Below, in pieces: positions 7,083-7,151 of a stretch of 7,151 nucleotides of DNA. Each line of letters begins with the position of its first letter. The first letter of the stretch is position 1. Below the pieces are notes generated by a model. It did not search any database. It was not told the DNA's origin and saw only the letters and a program-made list of their open reading frames with translations. The translations under genes and the position numbers were made by a program. The stretch is from contig JAHDCN010000110.1 of NCBI GenBank assembly GCA_020629815.1, positions 1,546 to 8,696 of the forward strand, read 5' to 3'. This DNA comes from Verrucomicrobiota bacterium (GTDB lineage: Bacteria > Verrucomicrobiota > Verrucomicrobiia > Verrucomicrobiales > DEV007).

Positions 7083-7151
7083 TGGCTGCACCGACTACAA
7101 CGCCGTCTTCTTCCGCTTCTGATGAGGAGGAGATTTTTGATGCCGAGTTTC
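7082..7151 (+). CDS. Start of the next gene, translationally coupled; function not recognised
   Basis: An ATG shares its A with the TGA of the preceding gene (TGATG, 7080-7084), and the frame stays open to the window end (23 codons and one base). The visible N terminus is MAAPTTTPSSSASDEEE followed by IFDAEF. This is a Thr/Ser/Pro-rich, then acidic leader without a signal peptide, so the product is probably cytoplasmic. In Verrucomicrobia and Planctomycetes, large exported TPR proteins can neighbour MoxR-type AAA ATPases, DUF58 and von Willebrand proteins, and a MoxR ATPase with a short disordered leader would fit. The visible residues are too few to decide. The overlap suggests translational coupling with the TPR-propeller protein. 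Confidence 0.6.
   Translation, partial: MAAPTTTPSSSASDEEEIFDAEF

Overview
The window looks like a chromosomal segment of a PVC-superphylum bacterium, most likely a free-living Verrucomicrobiota. Three things suggest this: a DUF7133-type "membrane-bound dehydrogenase" propeller beside a DUF1080 (3-keto-disaccharide hydrolase) protein, several putatively exported proteins in a row, and gene starts without a Shine-Dalgarno sequence. The GC content looks moderate by eye. No RNA gene, insertion sequence, CRISPR array or phage gene is visible. The taxonomic assignment is an inference from gene content only.

Layout. Positions 1-1406 (minus strand) hold the first 468 codons of a large exported DUF7133/NHL-like propeller protein that runs off the left edge. 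Positions 1407-1548 are a gene-free stretch with a perfect 10-bp hairpin, a third copy of one of its arms, and four ATACG pentamers. Positions 1549-2160 (minus) encode an exported TlpA-like thioredoxin with the unusual active site WCKRC. A 94-bp divergent intergenic region (2161-2254) separates it from an exported DUF1080 protein on the plus strand (2255-2899). After 88 bp comes a 1364-residue exported protein (2988-7082) with an alpha-helical TPR-like N-terminal two thirds and a PQQ-like beta-propeller C-terminal third. Its stop codon overlaps by one base the ATG of a further gene that runs off the right edge.

How the genes may work together. DUF1080 proteins hydrolyse glycosidic bonds of 3-keto sugars, and DUF7133 proteins of this phylum often carry a C-terminal c-type heme domain. 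An exported oxidation/hydrolysis module, with the thioredoxin acting on disulfides of exported proteins, is therefore plausible, but the window does not prove it. The TPR-propeller protein is probably a separate operon with the gene after it. Candidate -10 boxes lie very close to the start codons of three genes, which suggests leaderless or very short-leader transcripts.
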